Positions 8,698-17,470 of a stretch of DNA of 64,000 nt are shown here, one piece after another. A program made the position numbers and the translations under genes. Where the stretch lies: contig NZ_JAUEPH010000004.1 in the NCBI RefSeq assembly GCF_030403435.1, forward strand, positions 248,001 to 312,000, read 5' to 3'. The notes beneath the pieces are model-generated. The model searched no databases and was not told where the DNA came from. It was given only the letters and a program-made list of their open reading frames with translations. This stretch comes from Algoriphagus sediminis. GTDB taxonomy: Bacteria > Bacteroidota > Bacteroidia > Cytophagales > Cyclobacteriaceae. Positions within the stretch are counted from its first letter, which is position 1. Every line of letters begins with the position of its first letter.

Positions 8698-9930
8698 ATG
8701 ATCAGACTTTTTTATTATACCAATAGGCCAATTTTGGCTACGTTAGTTGCTTGTTCACTTACATTTTTCTTCACTTCATCCGCATATGCTCAGGAGGAGG
8801 AAGAAGAAAAAGTTTTCGAATTTTATGGTCATGTGATGACCGACGTCGGATATAATTTTGGAGTCGTTGCTCCTAACTGGACCGATGTAATGAGGCCATC
8901 CAGACTTCCATCCTTTGAAGGTCAATATGGTACAGAAGGCAATGTTTATTTCAGTGTACGTCAGACGAGGTTTGGAGCTAAAAGTTGGATTGACACACCA
9001 CTAGGAAAGCTTCACACCATTTTTGAATGGGAACTATTTGGAACTGGTGTAGATGAAGGCCAAACCACCTTACGATTAAGGCATGCTTATGCCGAAATTG
9101 GCAAATTTGGAGCAGGCCAGTATTGGAGTCCTTTCATGGATATCGATGTATTTCCTAATACGCTGGAATATTGGGGACCCAGTGGGATGGTCTTTTTTAG
9201 AAACATCCAAGTTCGATACATGCCTATTCAAGGTAGGTCTAGATTAACTTTTGCCCTGGAAAGACCTGGAGCTAGTGCTGACGAAGGAATTTATGCGGAC
9301 AGAATTGAATTAGATGATGTAGAAGCTCGGTTTCCTTTGCCTGACTTCTCTTTCGAATATCATCATGGTAGAGATTGGGGATATGTAGAAATTGCAGGTA
9401 TGCTTAGAAGAATCGAGTGGGAGGATAAGGGAGATCAACCTTTCGATTTAAGTGGGTCCGCTACAGGATGGGGATTGAATCTGAGTACTAATCTTAATCT
9501 GGGTAAATCTTCCATTTTTCGAGGTCAGTTTGTGTTTGGAGAGGGAATCCAAAACTACATGAATGATGCTCCTTCTGACATCGGAATTCGAAATAGATTT
9601 GACAATCCAAATTCTCCAATTGAAGGGGTGCCCCTTCCAGTGATTGGTATCGTGGCTTTCTTGGATCATAAATGGAATGATGAATATTCCACCTCTGTTG
9701 GGTACTCCACATTGAGAGTGGACCACACAGATGGACAGACACCTGATTCCTTTGATACGGGTGAATATTTCATCGCAAATTTCCTTTGGGCGCCAGCCTC
9801 CCAGATTTTAACCGGTGTAGAGCTCCAGCATATCAGACGGCAAAATTATCTAGATGGCTTCTCTTCAAATGCCACCAAAATTCAATTTTCTTTTAAATAT
9901 TATTTTAGTCAGAGTTTTTATAAAAAATAA
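8698..9930 (+). CDS. DcaP-like trimeric outer-membrane porin
   Basis: A signal peptide ending SSAYAQ precedes an acidic run (EEEEEK) and a beta-barrel starting FEFYGHVMTDVGYNFG. The segment SVRQTRFGAKSWIDTPLG and the following FEWELFG resemble DcaP-family porins (PF19577), which pass anionic dicarboxylates and amino-acid-like solutes. The last strand ends YYFSQSFYKK. A glutaminase with a signal peptide follows after only 8 bp, so the two are almost certainly cotranscribed. Substrate is inferred from the neighbour only. Confidence 0.75.
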   Translation: MIRLFYYTNRPILATLVACSLTFFFTSSAYAQEEEEEKVFEFYGHVMTDVGYNFGVVAPNWTDVMRPSRLPSFEGQYGTEGNVYFSVRQTRFGAKSWIDTPLGKLHTIFEWELFGTGVDEGQTTLRLRHAYAEIGKFGAGQYWSPFMDIDVFPNTLEYWGPSGMVFFRNIQVRYMPIQGRSRLTFALERPGASADEGIYADRIELDDVEARFPLPDFSFEYHHGRDWGYVEIAGMLRRIEWEDKGDQPFDLSGSATGWGLNLSTNLNLGKSSIFRGQFVFGEGIQNYMNDAPSDIGIRNRFDNPNSPIEGVPLPVIGIVAFLDHKWNDEYSTSVGYSTLRVDHTDGQTPDSFDTGEYFIANFLWAPASQILTGVELQHIRRQNYLDGFSSNATKIQFSFKYYFSQSFYKK

Positions 9931-9938
9931 TTTCACAC

Positions 9939-10979
9939 ATGAAAAAGCTAATTAATCGCAGCTCATTTTTAGCCCTGTTTTTTGCTTTGGCGGTAGCCGG
10001 ACAAAGCTGGTCACAGCAGACCATGACCGTAATGGAGGTGGACACCCGGCCTTACCAGGAAGTAATCGACGAGGTCTATGAAAAAATCAAGGATATGCCC
10101 GGTGGGAAGAATGCCGACTACATTCCGGAGCTTGCTCTGGTGGATTCGACCATCTTCGGAATAGCCTTAATCACCGTGGATGGCGATATCTACACCGCAG
10201 GCGATCTGGACGACAGAGTTTCTATCCAGTCTATTTCAAAAGTATTCACGCTAGCTCAGGTAATCGAAGAGCAAGGTGCTAGATCCATCATGGATAAAAT
10301 CGGGGTAGATGCCACCGGTTTAAAGTTTAATTCCATCATTGCCATCGAACTTAAACAAGGCAAGGAGATCAACCCTCTGGTAAATCCGGGAGCTATTGCA
10401 GCTACTTCCCTAATCGCGGGTAACAATTATGAAGAGAAATGGAAAAACATCACCACTACCTATAACAAGTTTGCCGGGACGGAGCTATTCGTTAATGAGC
10501 CTGTTTACAAAAGTGAAGCTGCCACGAACCAAAGAAATCAAGCCATCGCCTATTTACTGGATGCTTATGGAAGGATGTATTACGATCCAGCAGAGGCGAC
10601 GGACATCTATACTAAGCAGTGCGCGATCAACGTGAACACTAAAGAGCTAGCGGCCATGGCTTCTACTCTGGCCAATGGGGGAATTAACCCACTCACCAAG
10701 GAAAAGGTGGTCAGTCCAGAAACAGTGGCCTTTACCCTTTCTGTCATGGCTACAGCCGGTCTTTATGATAATTCAGGCCAATGGCTTTATGCTACAGGCC
10801 TTCCGGGAAAATCCGGAGTGGGCGGTGGGATCATCGCCGTGGACCCTGGAAAATATGGGATTGCAGTGATAGGACCTAAGCTAGATGAAGCAGGTAATTC
10901 CGTAAAAGCGCAATACGCGATTTACGAAATTGTGAAAGCCCTTGACGGCAACCCTTATGAGATCACTCCAGTGAAATAA
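9939..10979 (+). CDS. glsA: Periplasmic glutaminase A
   Basis: Hydrolyses L-glutamine to glutamate and ammonia. It shows the serine-dependent glutaminase fold: DRVSIQSISKVFTLA contains the S98-x-x-K101 nucleophile pair, with INPLVNPGAIAATSLI and AMASTLANGGINPLT further on, and GKSGVGGGIIAVDPG near the C-terminus. About 310 residues is the usual family length; the extra N-terminal 25 residues form a signal peptide (LAVAGQSWSQ), so this enzyme is exported, unlike cytoplasmic E. coli homologues. It is paired with the DcaP-like porin, suggesting outer uptake and periplasmic deamidation of glutamine. A strong terminator follows. Confidence 0.9.
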   Translation: MKKLINRSSFLALFFALAVAGQSWSQQTMTVMEVDTRPYQEVIDEVYEKIKDMPGGKNADYIPELALVDSTIFGIALITVDGDIYTAGDLDDRVSIQSISKVFTLAQVIEEQGARSIMDKIGVDATGLKFNSIIAIELKQGKEINPLVNPGAIAATSLIAGNNYEEKWKNITTTYNKFAGTELFVNEPVYKSEAATNQRNQAIAYLLDAYGRMYYDPAEATDIYTKQCAINVNTKELAAMASTLANGGINPLTKEKVVSPETVAFTLSVMATAGLYDNSGQWLYATGLPGKSGVGGGIIAVDPGKYGIAVIGPKLDEAGNSVKAQYAIYEIVKALDGNPYEITPVK

Positions 10980-11000
10980 AGCTAACTTATTCTCTATCAG

Positions 11001-11038
11001 AGCCCTGATTTCCAAAGATTGGAGATTGGGGCTTTTTT
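11001..11038 (+). terminator. Rho-independent terminator after glutaminase
   Basis: AGCCCTGATTTCC pairs over 13 bp (three G-U pairs) with GGAGATTGGGGCT around a 7-nt loop and is followed by TTTTTT. It lies 21 bp after the glutaminase stop and separates that gene from smc. Confidence 0.85.
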
Positions 11039-11097
11039 GTGGACAAAGCTGAAGAAGTTTTTACCAAAAAAAAGCCATTTTAAACCCTCTACTATCC

Positions 11098-11127
11098 TTG
11101 TCAAATCTCCCAATTCGGGTTAATTTG
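11098..11127 (+). promoter_or_regulatory. Possible Bacteroidota-type promoter of smc
   Basis: TTG at 11098-11100, a 19-bp spacer, then TTAATTTG at 11120-11127. This matches the Bacteroidota -33 TTG / -7 TAnnTTTG consensus with one mismatch, and lies about 28 bp upstream of the smc start. It is found by eye and not statistically tested. Confidence 0.35.
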
Positions 11128-11155
11128 TTTGATTGTTTGTACGCTAATCTGAAGG

Positions 11156-14100
11156 ATGTTATTAAGTAAGCTTGAGATAAAAGGTTTTAAGAGTTTTGGT
11201 GACAAAATGGTGATCAACTTCGATAAGGGGATCACTGGAGTGGTAGGACCAAATGGATGTGGAAAATCAAATGTGGTGGACGCCATTCGATGGGTTTTGG
11301 GAGAGCAAAAATCAAGAATGCTCCGTTCCGATAAAATGGAAAATGTCATTTTTAATGGCACCAAAACCCGTAAAGCTTCCAATCTGGCAGAGGTTTCTCT
11401 CACCTTCGAAAACACTAAAAACCTCCTCCCCACTGAATACACGCATGTTACCATCACCCGAAGATATTATCGGAGTGGGGAAAGTGAATACCAGATCAAC
11501 GGAGTCACCTGCCGATTAAAAGACATCACCAACCTGTTTATGGATACAGGGATCAACTCGAATAGCTATGCGATTATCGAGCTGAAAATGATTGATGAGC
11601 TTCTGAATGATAAGAACAACTCCAGAAGGGAGCTCTTTGAAGAGGCCGCTGGAATCTCCAAGTTTAAAAACAGAAAAAAGGAAACGCTCAGAAAGCTAGA
11701 CGATACAGACGCCGACCTGGACCGGGTGGAAGATTTGCTCTATGAAATAGAGAAGAATCTCAAAAGCCTTGAAAAGCAAGCCAGACAAGCCTCACGCTAT
11801 TATGAAATCAAAGATGAGTACAGAAAAGCCAGCATCAACTTTGCGAAGAAAAGCATAGAAAAATTCACAGGTACGCTGCAGTCCTCCAAAAAGAAAATCG
11901 AGGAGGAAAACGACCGCAAGCTTTCCATACAAAGTCAGGTGGCCGAGCAGGAAGCCAGACTTTCGGAGCTTAAAACAGAACTGATCAATAAAGAAAAACT
12001 TTTGGCTTCACGCCAAAGAGCACTGAATGATCATGTAAACAAAATCCGTCAGTTCGAGTCCGAAAAGAAGATCAAGAATGAAAGACTTCGATTTCTCGAG
12101 GATAGATCCCAGCAACTGCGAGAGCAAATCGATACCGATAGAAAGTCAAATGACCGGGCAGGTTTTTCCGTCAGGTCCCTGCGACAGGAAAAGGAAAATG
12201 CCGAAAAGCTTTTCAAGGAAAAAGAAGCCATAGTCACCGAGCTCAAAGCCTCTTACGATCAGCAAAAGCAAATTCATGAGGAAAAGGTAGAGAAGCAGCG
12301 GGAGCGAAATAAGTCATTTACCGAGCAAAAGGAAAAACTTTATCAACTCAAAAAAGAGATTGAGATCAAGCAGATTCAGCTGTCCACCCTGAAGCAGGAA
12401 CTGGAGAGAACCTCCTCCGATGATAGCAGTCAGGAAGCCAGTCTGGTGGATTTTGAAGAAAAGCTGGTGGGGCTTAAAGCCGAACTGGATCAAAGCCAGA
12501 GCGAGTATTCCAAGCTCAAAAGCAGACAGGAAGATCAGGATGCCAAGATTGAGGATACCAATAAAGTCATAGAGCTGATCAAGGATGAGCTCACGCAAAC
12601 TTCCAGAAAACTGGACTCCAAGCAAAACGAGTACAACCTGACCAAATCTCTGGTGGAAAACCTGGAAGGCTTCCCCGAGGCGATCAAGTTTCTAAAGAAA
12701 AATTCCTCCTGGGGAAAGGACATCCCTCTCCTCTCCGACTTATTGACCACGGATGAAGCGCATCGGGTGACCATAGAGAATTACCTGGAAAACTACATGA
12801 ACTACTATGTGGTGGATACTCAGGAGCAGGCGATTAAGGCTATTCAGCTTTTGGCCGATTCGGCCAAAGGAAAAGCCAACTTCTTCATCTTAGATCAATT
12901 CGACCGCTTTACTCCAAGTCAGAATAAACTTTTCCAAAATGCCACGGCAGCCACGGAGATCATAGAGTTCGATGAAAAGTACAGCAGACTGATCAACTTT
13001 ATCCTGGACAATGTCTACATCGTCAAGGGAGATCATAAAGACTTCCCCGAAGACACGGATGCCATTTTTATTTCCGAAAACGGAAAATTCACCAAGCGGA
13101 AATTCAGTATTACCGGAGGATCGGTGGGTCTTTTTGAAGGGAAAAGAATTGGCCGGGCCAAAAATCTGGAAAAGCTGGATAAGACCATTAAGGATCTGAA
13201 TAAAAAGGTCAGCTCCATCCGGAATAATCTGGATAAAAAGCTTTCTGAACTGCTAAAGCTAAAGGAGGTGAATTTTAAATCCACCCTGGAAGAACAGCAG
13301 GCAGCCATCAATGAGCTGAACCAAAACTACATTTCAGTTAAGACCAAAAAGGAACAGCTTTCTGAGCTTCTCAGCAACAATGCCAATAAGCGTGAGGATA
13401 TCCTGGAGAGAATAGAGGAATTAGAACAAAGCCTGAAAGAAATCACTCCACAGCTGGGAACCGAGCAGGAGATTTTTGATCAGCAGGAACTGGAACTGGA
13501 AAAGCTAAACATTGCTCTGGAAGAAGAAAGCCAAAGACTGAGCGAACGGTCTCAGGCCTATAATCAGGAAAACATCCTGTATCATCAGCAGCTCAACCGG
13601 GTGAATAGTCTGGATCAGGAAATCGAATTTAAGGAATCAGCCTATGAAAGCTCCAAGGCCAGAATAGCCAAGTCTCAGACTGAGCTTTCCTCACTGGATG
13701 GGGAAATCAAGGGCTTGCTGGACAATAATGAAATCAAGGATGATGAGCTGGTGGAGCTTTATTCCGAAAAGGAAGCTATAGAAGGTGGAGTTCAGGAAGC
13801 AGAAAAGAATTACTATGCCTGCAGAGGTCTAATCGATGAGACAGACACGGGCATCCGTAACCTTCAGAAATCCAAGGAATCTCATGATGAGCTGATCCAT
13901 TCTCTTGAAAATGCCATCAATGAAATCAAACTCAAGATGACCTCCATGAAGGAGCGTCTGAGTGTGGAATTTGAACTGGATCTGGATGAGCTGGTTCAGG
14001 AAAATCCCGATCTGGATCCGGAGTTTGCGGAGTTCTCTGAGGAAGACCTTAGAAACCTGATTCAAAAGAAGAAAGACAAGCTGGAAAAAATGGGCCCGAT

Positions 14101-14695
14101 CAACCCCATGGCCATGGAAGCCTATGATGAGATCAAGGAGCGCTTTGATTTTATTTCCAGCCAAAAGGCTGACCTGGAAGATGCCAAGCAGTCCTTATTA
14201 AATACCATTGACGAAATCGATCAGGTAGCCCGTGAAACCTTCCTTGAGGCTTTCGAAAAGATCAAGGAAAACTTCGTGAAGGTATTCCGATCCCTATTTA
14301 CGGAGCAGGATGATTGCGATCTGACCTTGGTGGATCCGGATAATCCCCTGGAGAGTAAGATAGAGATTATGGCGAAGCCAAAGGGCAAAAGACCTCTGAC
14401 CATCAACCAGCTTTCAGGAGGTGAAAAGACCCTGACGGCCACTTCCCTACTTTTCTCTATCTATCTGCTAAAACCTGCCCCATTCTGTATTTTCGATGAG
14501 GTGGATGCTCCCCTGGATGATGCGAACATCGATAAGTTCAACCATATCATTCAGGATTTCAGTACCGATAGCCAGTTTATTATCGTCACGCATAATAAGC
14601 GCACCATGGCCAGCACGGATATTATCTATGGCATTACCATGATCGAAGCAGGAATCTCCAGAGTGGTGCCGGTGGATTTAAGGGAGTTGGCTTAG
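11156..14695 (+). CDS. smc: Chromosome segregation SMC ATPase
   Basis: Structural-maintenance-of-chromosomes protein that loads on DNA with ScpA/ScpB to organise and segregate chromosomes. Walker A is GPNGCGKSNVVDAIRW (about residues 32-47). Two long coiled coils (about 170-500 and 690-1000) flank a hinge (about 510-670, around PEAIKFLKKNSSWGKDIPLLSDLL). The C-terminal head has the ABC signature LSGGEKTLTATSLL and Walker B FCIFDEVDAPLDDANI. 1179 residues is the normal length. It stands alone between the glutaminase terminator and a bidirectional hairpin. The ATG sits directly after AAGGATG-type sequence. Confidence 0.97.
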   Translation: MLLSKLEIKGFKSFGDKMVINFDKGITGVVGPNGCGKSNVVDAIRWVLGEQKSRMLRSDKMENVIFNGTKTRKASNLAEVSLTFENTKNLLPTEYTHVTITRRYYRSGESEYQINGVTCRLKDITNLFMDTGINSNSYAIIELKMIDELLNDKNNSRRELFEEAAGISKFKNRKKETLRKLDDTDADLDRVEDLLYEIEKNLKSLEKQARQASRYYEIKDEYRKASINFAKKSIEKFTGTLQSSKKKIEEENDRKLSIQSQVAEQEARLSELKTELINKEKLLASRQRALNDHVNKIRQFESEKKIKNERLRFLEDRSQQLREQIDTDRKSNDRAGFSVRSLRQEKENAEKLFKEKEAIVTELKASYDQQKQIHEEKVEKQRERNKSFTEQKEKLYQLKKEIEIKQIQLSTLKQELERTSSDDSSQEASLVDFEEKLVGLKAELDQSQSEYSKLKSRQEDQDAKIEDTNKVIELIKDELTQTSRKLDSKQNEYNLTKSLVENLEGFPEAIKFLKKNSSWGKDIPLLSDLLTTDEAHRVTIENYLENYMNYYVVDTQEQAIKAIQLLADSAKGKANFFILDQFDRFTPSQNKLFQNATAATEIIEFDEKYSRLINFILDNVYIVKGDHKDFPEDTDAIFISENGKFTKRKFSITGGSVGLFEGKRIGRAKNLEKLDKTIKDLNKKVSSIRNNLDKKLSELLKLKEVNFKSTLEEQQAAINELNQNYISVKTKKEQLSELLSNNANKREDILERIEELEQSLKEITPQLGTEQEIFDQQELELEKLNIALEEESQRLSERSQAYNQENILYHQQLNRVNSLDQEIEFKESAYESSKARIAKSQTELSSLDGEIKGLLDNNEIKDDELVELYSEKEAIEGGVQEAEKNYYACRGLIDETDTGIRNLQKSKESHDELIHSLENAINEIKLKMTSMKERLSVEFELDLDELVQENPDLDPEFAEFSEEDLRNLIQKKKDKLEKMGPINPMAMEAYDEIKERFDFISSQKADLEDAKQSLLNTIDEIDQVARETFLEAFEKIKENFVKVFRSLFTEQDDCDLTLVDPDNPLESKIEIMAKPKGKRPLTINQLSGGEKTLTATSLLFSIYLLKPAPFCIFDEVDAPLDDANIDKFNHIIQDFSTDSQFIIVTHNKRTMASTDIIYGITMIEAGISRVVPVDLRELA

Positions 14696-14718
14696 AATTA
14701 TTAAAATGAAGGCAAATA

Positions 14719-14742
14719 AAAAGGGACCGAGGTCCCTTTCTG
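14719..14742. terminator. Bidirectional terminator between smc and the DUF4325 gene
   Basis: AAGGGACC / GGTCCCTT is an 8-bp stem with a 2-nt GA loop at 14721-14738. Thymines follow on the plus strand (CTGTTT) and TTTTTATTT on the minus strand, so it can end both the smc transcript and the convergent STAS-like gene. Confidence 0.75.
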
Positions 14743-14743
14743 T

Positions 14744-15034
14744 TTATGCTCTTGCTCCAGATCTGAAGCCTTGAATGTAATGTTTAAGCATACTGGCCTG
14801 AGTTGGAGTAACATCAGACGGTTTTACTAACTTCAAAAATCTCTCTAATCCCATTTCCTCAATCAACGCACCGAAGGAAGAGTTTAAGAATGAGGAAGAT
14901 GGTGCAGGAGCACCCAAGAAAGAAACTTGAATTTGCTCCCCTTTAGACAATAGCCTTTTCAACTCTGAATAGAAGGTATATCCAGAAGCATTTGTGTAAG
15001 TATCTGAAACTATGTCAATTAATCGAATGCACAT
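14744..15034 (-). CDS. STAS-like domain protein (DUF4325)
   Basis: I start the gene at the ATG at 15034 (MCIRLIDIVSDTYTNASG), 19 bp after the stop of the ATPase gene. A longer frame beginning at 15124 would overlap that gene by 71 bp and adds unlikely residues. The 96-residue product is one DUF4325 domain: GEQIQVSFLGAPAPSSSFLN has the strand plus the SSSFLNSSFG motif (46-55) that caps the helix. This family resembles anti-sigma-factor antagonists and normally occurs beside a HATPase protein, as it does here. It probably binds the upstream ATPase; the process it controls is unknown. Confidence 0.7.
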   Translation of the reverse strand: MCIRLIDIVSDTYTNASGYTFYSELKRLLSKGEQIQVSFLGAPAPSSSFLNSSFGALIEEMGLERFLKLVKPSDVTPTQASMLKHYIQGFRSGARA

Positions 15035-15053
15035 AACAGTACAAATGTAATAG

Positions 15054-15917
15054 CTAAAACTCCCAATCCAAAAAATCTTGACTCTCAAGACTTTCCAAGT
15101 TATTGATATCAATAGAGATTTCAATTACCGTTCCAACAAAATAGTCTATTGAATTTTTAGCAAATCTTGGCTTTCCATTCTTGGATATCATCTGAATTTG
15201 ATCTGTGAAAAGGCTCCATTCACCATTATTTGCATAAACAAATGAATTAATAGTATCAAGTCCTCTTCCCGCATTGTGAGGCATTGATTTGGTAGTACTA
15301 TTTAATCTTAATGCCCATTTAACTGCATCCACTTGACTCAAAAGATCAAAACCTTTTCCTTGGAAAAATCTATTTACTGTCCTCGGTATACCATTTCCTA
15401 GATCAGAAACAGCAATTTTGATTTTATTCAAATTGGGATAAAATTGGCTAAAAACGTATGAATCAATAGGAGATTCGGAATGATCGTAAACATTATTCAC
15501 CAATTCTGAAATCGTAATATTAAGCATACCTAAATCTTTTCCGGGACAGAAGGCTTGGAAATAATCTTGAGTCCTTTGGATGTAATAAACCATAGTTTCC
15601 CGATTTACTCTTCTTAAGGGCATTGCCGTGAAACTAGGGATTTCAATTATTTCACTAGGCTCCTGATAGTTCTTGGAACAGAATTCTAGCAGCCCGATGG
15701 CCGACAAATATTTTTTGACTTCAGAATTATTTACTGTGAGGGTTACCTCAATCCCTTTTTTCAAACTATAAATAATAAACTCAGCCAGGACCACTACATC
15801 CATAGGATGAAGAAATGTGAGGTAAAGGTAAAGATTAACCTCACGCTTCTCGGTTTCATTCAAAACCTGGTAAAAAAGCTTGGAGTAGTCCTTTTGACTT
15901 TTGATTATAACATCCAT
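15054..15917 (-). CDS. GHKL/HATPase_c ATP-binding protein with N-terminal STAS-like region
   Basis: The start is placed at the ATG at 15917, preceded by AAGAAGAG; an in-frame upstream ATG at 15995 would add 26 residues. In the 287-residue product, residues 1-80 have a STAS-like alternation (LYLYLTFLHPMDVVVLAEFI, then KKYLSAIGLLEFC). Residues 125-270 hold the GHKL nucleotide site: N box SELVNNVYDH (137-146), G1 DLGNGIP (172-178) and G2 AGRGLDTI (216-223). It has no transmembrane helix and no phosphotransfer His, so it is an anti-sigma-type or stand-alone kinase rather than a sensor kinase. It is divergent from hsdM over about 100 bp. Confidence 0.75.
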   Translation of the reverse strand: MDVIIKSQKDYSKLFYQVLNETEKREVNLYLYLTFLHPMDVVVLAEFIIYSLKKGIEVTLTVNNSEVKKYLSAIGLLEFCSKNYQEPSEIIEIPSFTAMPLRRVNRETMVYYIQRTQDYFQAFCPGKDLGMLNITISELVNNVYDHSESPIDSYVFSQFYPNLNKIKIAVSDLGNGIPRTVNRFFQGKGFDLLSQVDAVKWALRLNSTTKSMPHNAGRGLDTINSFVYANNGEWSLFTDQIQMISKNGKPRFAKNSIDYFVGTVIEISIDINNLESLESQDFLDWEF

Positions 15918-16018
15918 AAAAATCTCTTCTTTAGTAAATATACCTAGAATTTTAATTAAGATATTACTAGATTCATCCCATGTTTTTTCAACCAAAAACC
16001 CTCAATAAATAGATTCAA

Positions 16019-17470
16019 ATGTTTGAACAGACTTTTAAAAATATAGATGACATACTCCACAAAGACGCAGGTTGTGGTAGTGAATTGGATTATGTGGAGC
16101 AGACCTCTTGGGTGCTTTTCTTAAAGTACTTAGACGATCTAGAACGAGATCGCGCAACTTCTGCCGAACTCACAGGAAAAACCTACTCGCCCATTATCGA
16201 CCAAGACTACCAGTGGAGCATTTGGGCTGCTCCAAAATTAGCGGACGGAAAGATTGACCACAACGCTCTGACAGGTGATGACCTTTTGGACTTTGTAAAC
16301 GGAAAGCTTTTTCCATACCTCAAGAAATTCAAACTGTCTGCTGAGAATGCTGATACCATTGAATACAAGATTGGCGAGATTTTTAGCGAACTCAAAAATC
16401 GCATCCAAAGCGGCTACAATTTGCGTGAAGTGATTAACCGCATTGACGAATTGCGTTTTCGAACCCATGCAGAGAAGCACGAAATGAGCCATTTGTATGA
16501 AGACAAAATCAAAAACATGGGCAATGCAGGGCGAAACGGTGGTGAATACTATACGCCCCGCCCGCTCATTACCACCATTGTAAAAGTGGTTAACCCCAAA
16601 ATTGGCGACAAAATTTATGACGGTGCAGTGGGTTCTGCGGGCTTCTTGTGTGAAGCCTTCGACTATCTGAAATCAGGAAAAGAACTCAGCACCAAGGAAT
16701 GGGAAACCTTGCAAAAACACACTTTTTACGGCAAAGAGAAAAAATCATTAGCCTACATCATTGGCATCATGAACATGATTTTGCACGGTGTGGAAGCGCC
16801 CAACATCATTCATACCAATACGCTTGCCGAAAACCTGGCCGACATTCAGGAAAAAGATCGTTATGACGTAGTGCTTGCCAATCCTCCTTTTGGTGGAAAG
16901 GAACGTGCAGAAGTGCAACAAAACTTCCCCATTAAAACAGGTGAAACCGCTTCCCTCTTTTTACAGCACTTCATTAAGATTTTAAAAGCAGGTGGCAAAG
17001 CAGGTGTGGTGATTAAAAACACCTTTTTGAGCAATACCGATAATGCCAGCATTGCTTTACGAAAAGAACTCCTGCAAAACTGTAACCTGCACACCGTGTT
17101 GGATTTACCGGGCGGAACCTTCACAGGTGCGGGCGTGAAAACCGTAGTGCTGTTCTTTGAAAAAGGTAAAGCCACGCAAAAGGTTTGGTTTTACTCTTTG
17201 AATCTTGACCGCAACTTGGGCAAGACCAACCCGCTCAATGAAAAGGATTTGGCAGAGTTTGTAGAACTGCAAAAGACTTTTGCCGCTAGCGAAAACTCTT
17301 GGACGGTAAACATCAAGGATGTTGACCAAAGCACTTTTGACCTGAGCGTGAAAAACCCAAATACGCCAGAAGCTGCCCCACTACGCCAACCGCAGGAAAT
17401 TTTGAAAGAAATAAAAGCCTTGGATAATGAAAGTGCGGAAATCTTGAACTCGATTTCGGAATTGATATGA
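16019..17470 (+). CDS. hsdM: Type I restriction-modification methyltransferase subunit HsdM
   Basis: Adenine-N6 methyltransferase subunit of a type I system. An N-terminal HsdM_N helical domain (FEQTFKNIDDILHKDAGCGS) precedes the catalytic domain. The SAM-binding motif is YDGAVGSAGFL (from about residue 200) and catalytic motif IV is NPPFGG (288-293). EYYTPRPLITTIVKVV is the usual lead-in. 483 residues is normal. The stop overlaps the hsdS start by 4 bp. It forms M2S1 with HsdS to methylate the target and protect the host DNA. Confidence 0.95.
   Translation: MFEQTFKNIDDILHKDAGCGSELDYVEQTSWVLFLKYLDDLERDRATSAELTGKTYSPIIDQDYQWSIWAAPKLADGKIDHNALTGDDLLDFVNGKLFPYLKKFKLSAENADTIEYKIGEIFSELKNRIQSGYNLREVINRIDELRFRTHAEKHEMSHLYEDKIKNMGNAGRNGGEYYTPRPLITTIVKVVNPKIGDKIYDGAVGSAGFLCEAFDYLKSGKELSTKEWETLQKHTFYGKEKKSLAYIIGIMNMILHGVEAPNIIHTNTLAENLADIQEKDRYDVVLANPPFGGKERAEVQQNFPIKTGETASLFLQHFIKILKAGGKAGVVIKNTFLSNTDNASIALRKELLQNCNLHTVLDLPGGTFTGAGVKTVVLFFEKGKATQKVWFYSLNLDRNLGKTNPLNEKDLAEFVELQKTFAASENSWTVNIKDVDQSTFDLSVKNPNTPEAAPLRQPQEILKEIKALDNESAEILNSISELI

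Noticed and set aside
15918..15995. Upstream in-frame start of the HATPase gene
   Set aside because: The ATG at 15917 has a better leader (AAGAAGAG) and the extra 26 residues do not resemble the family.
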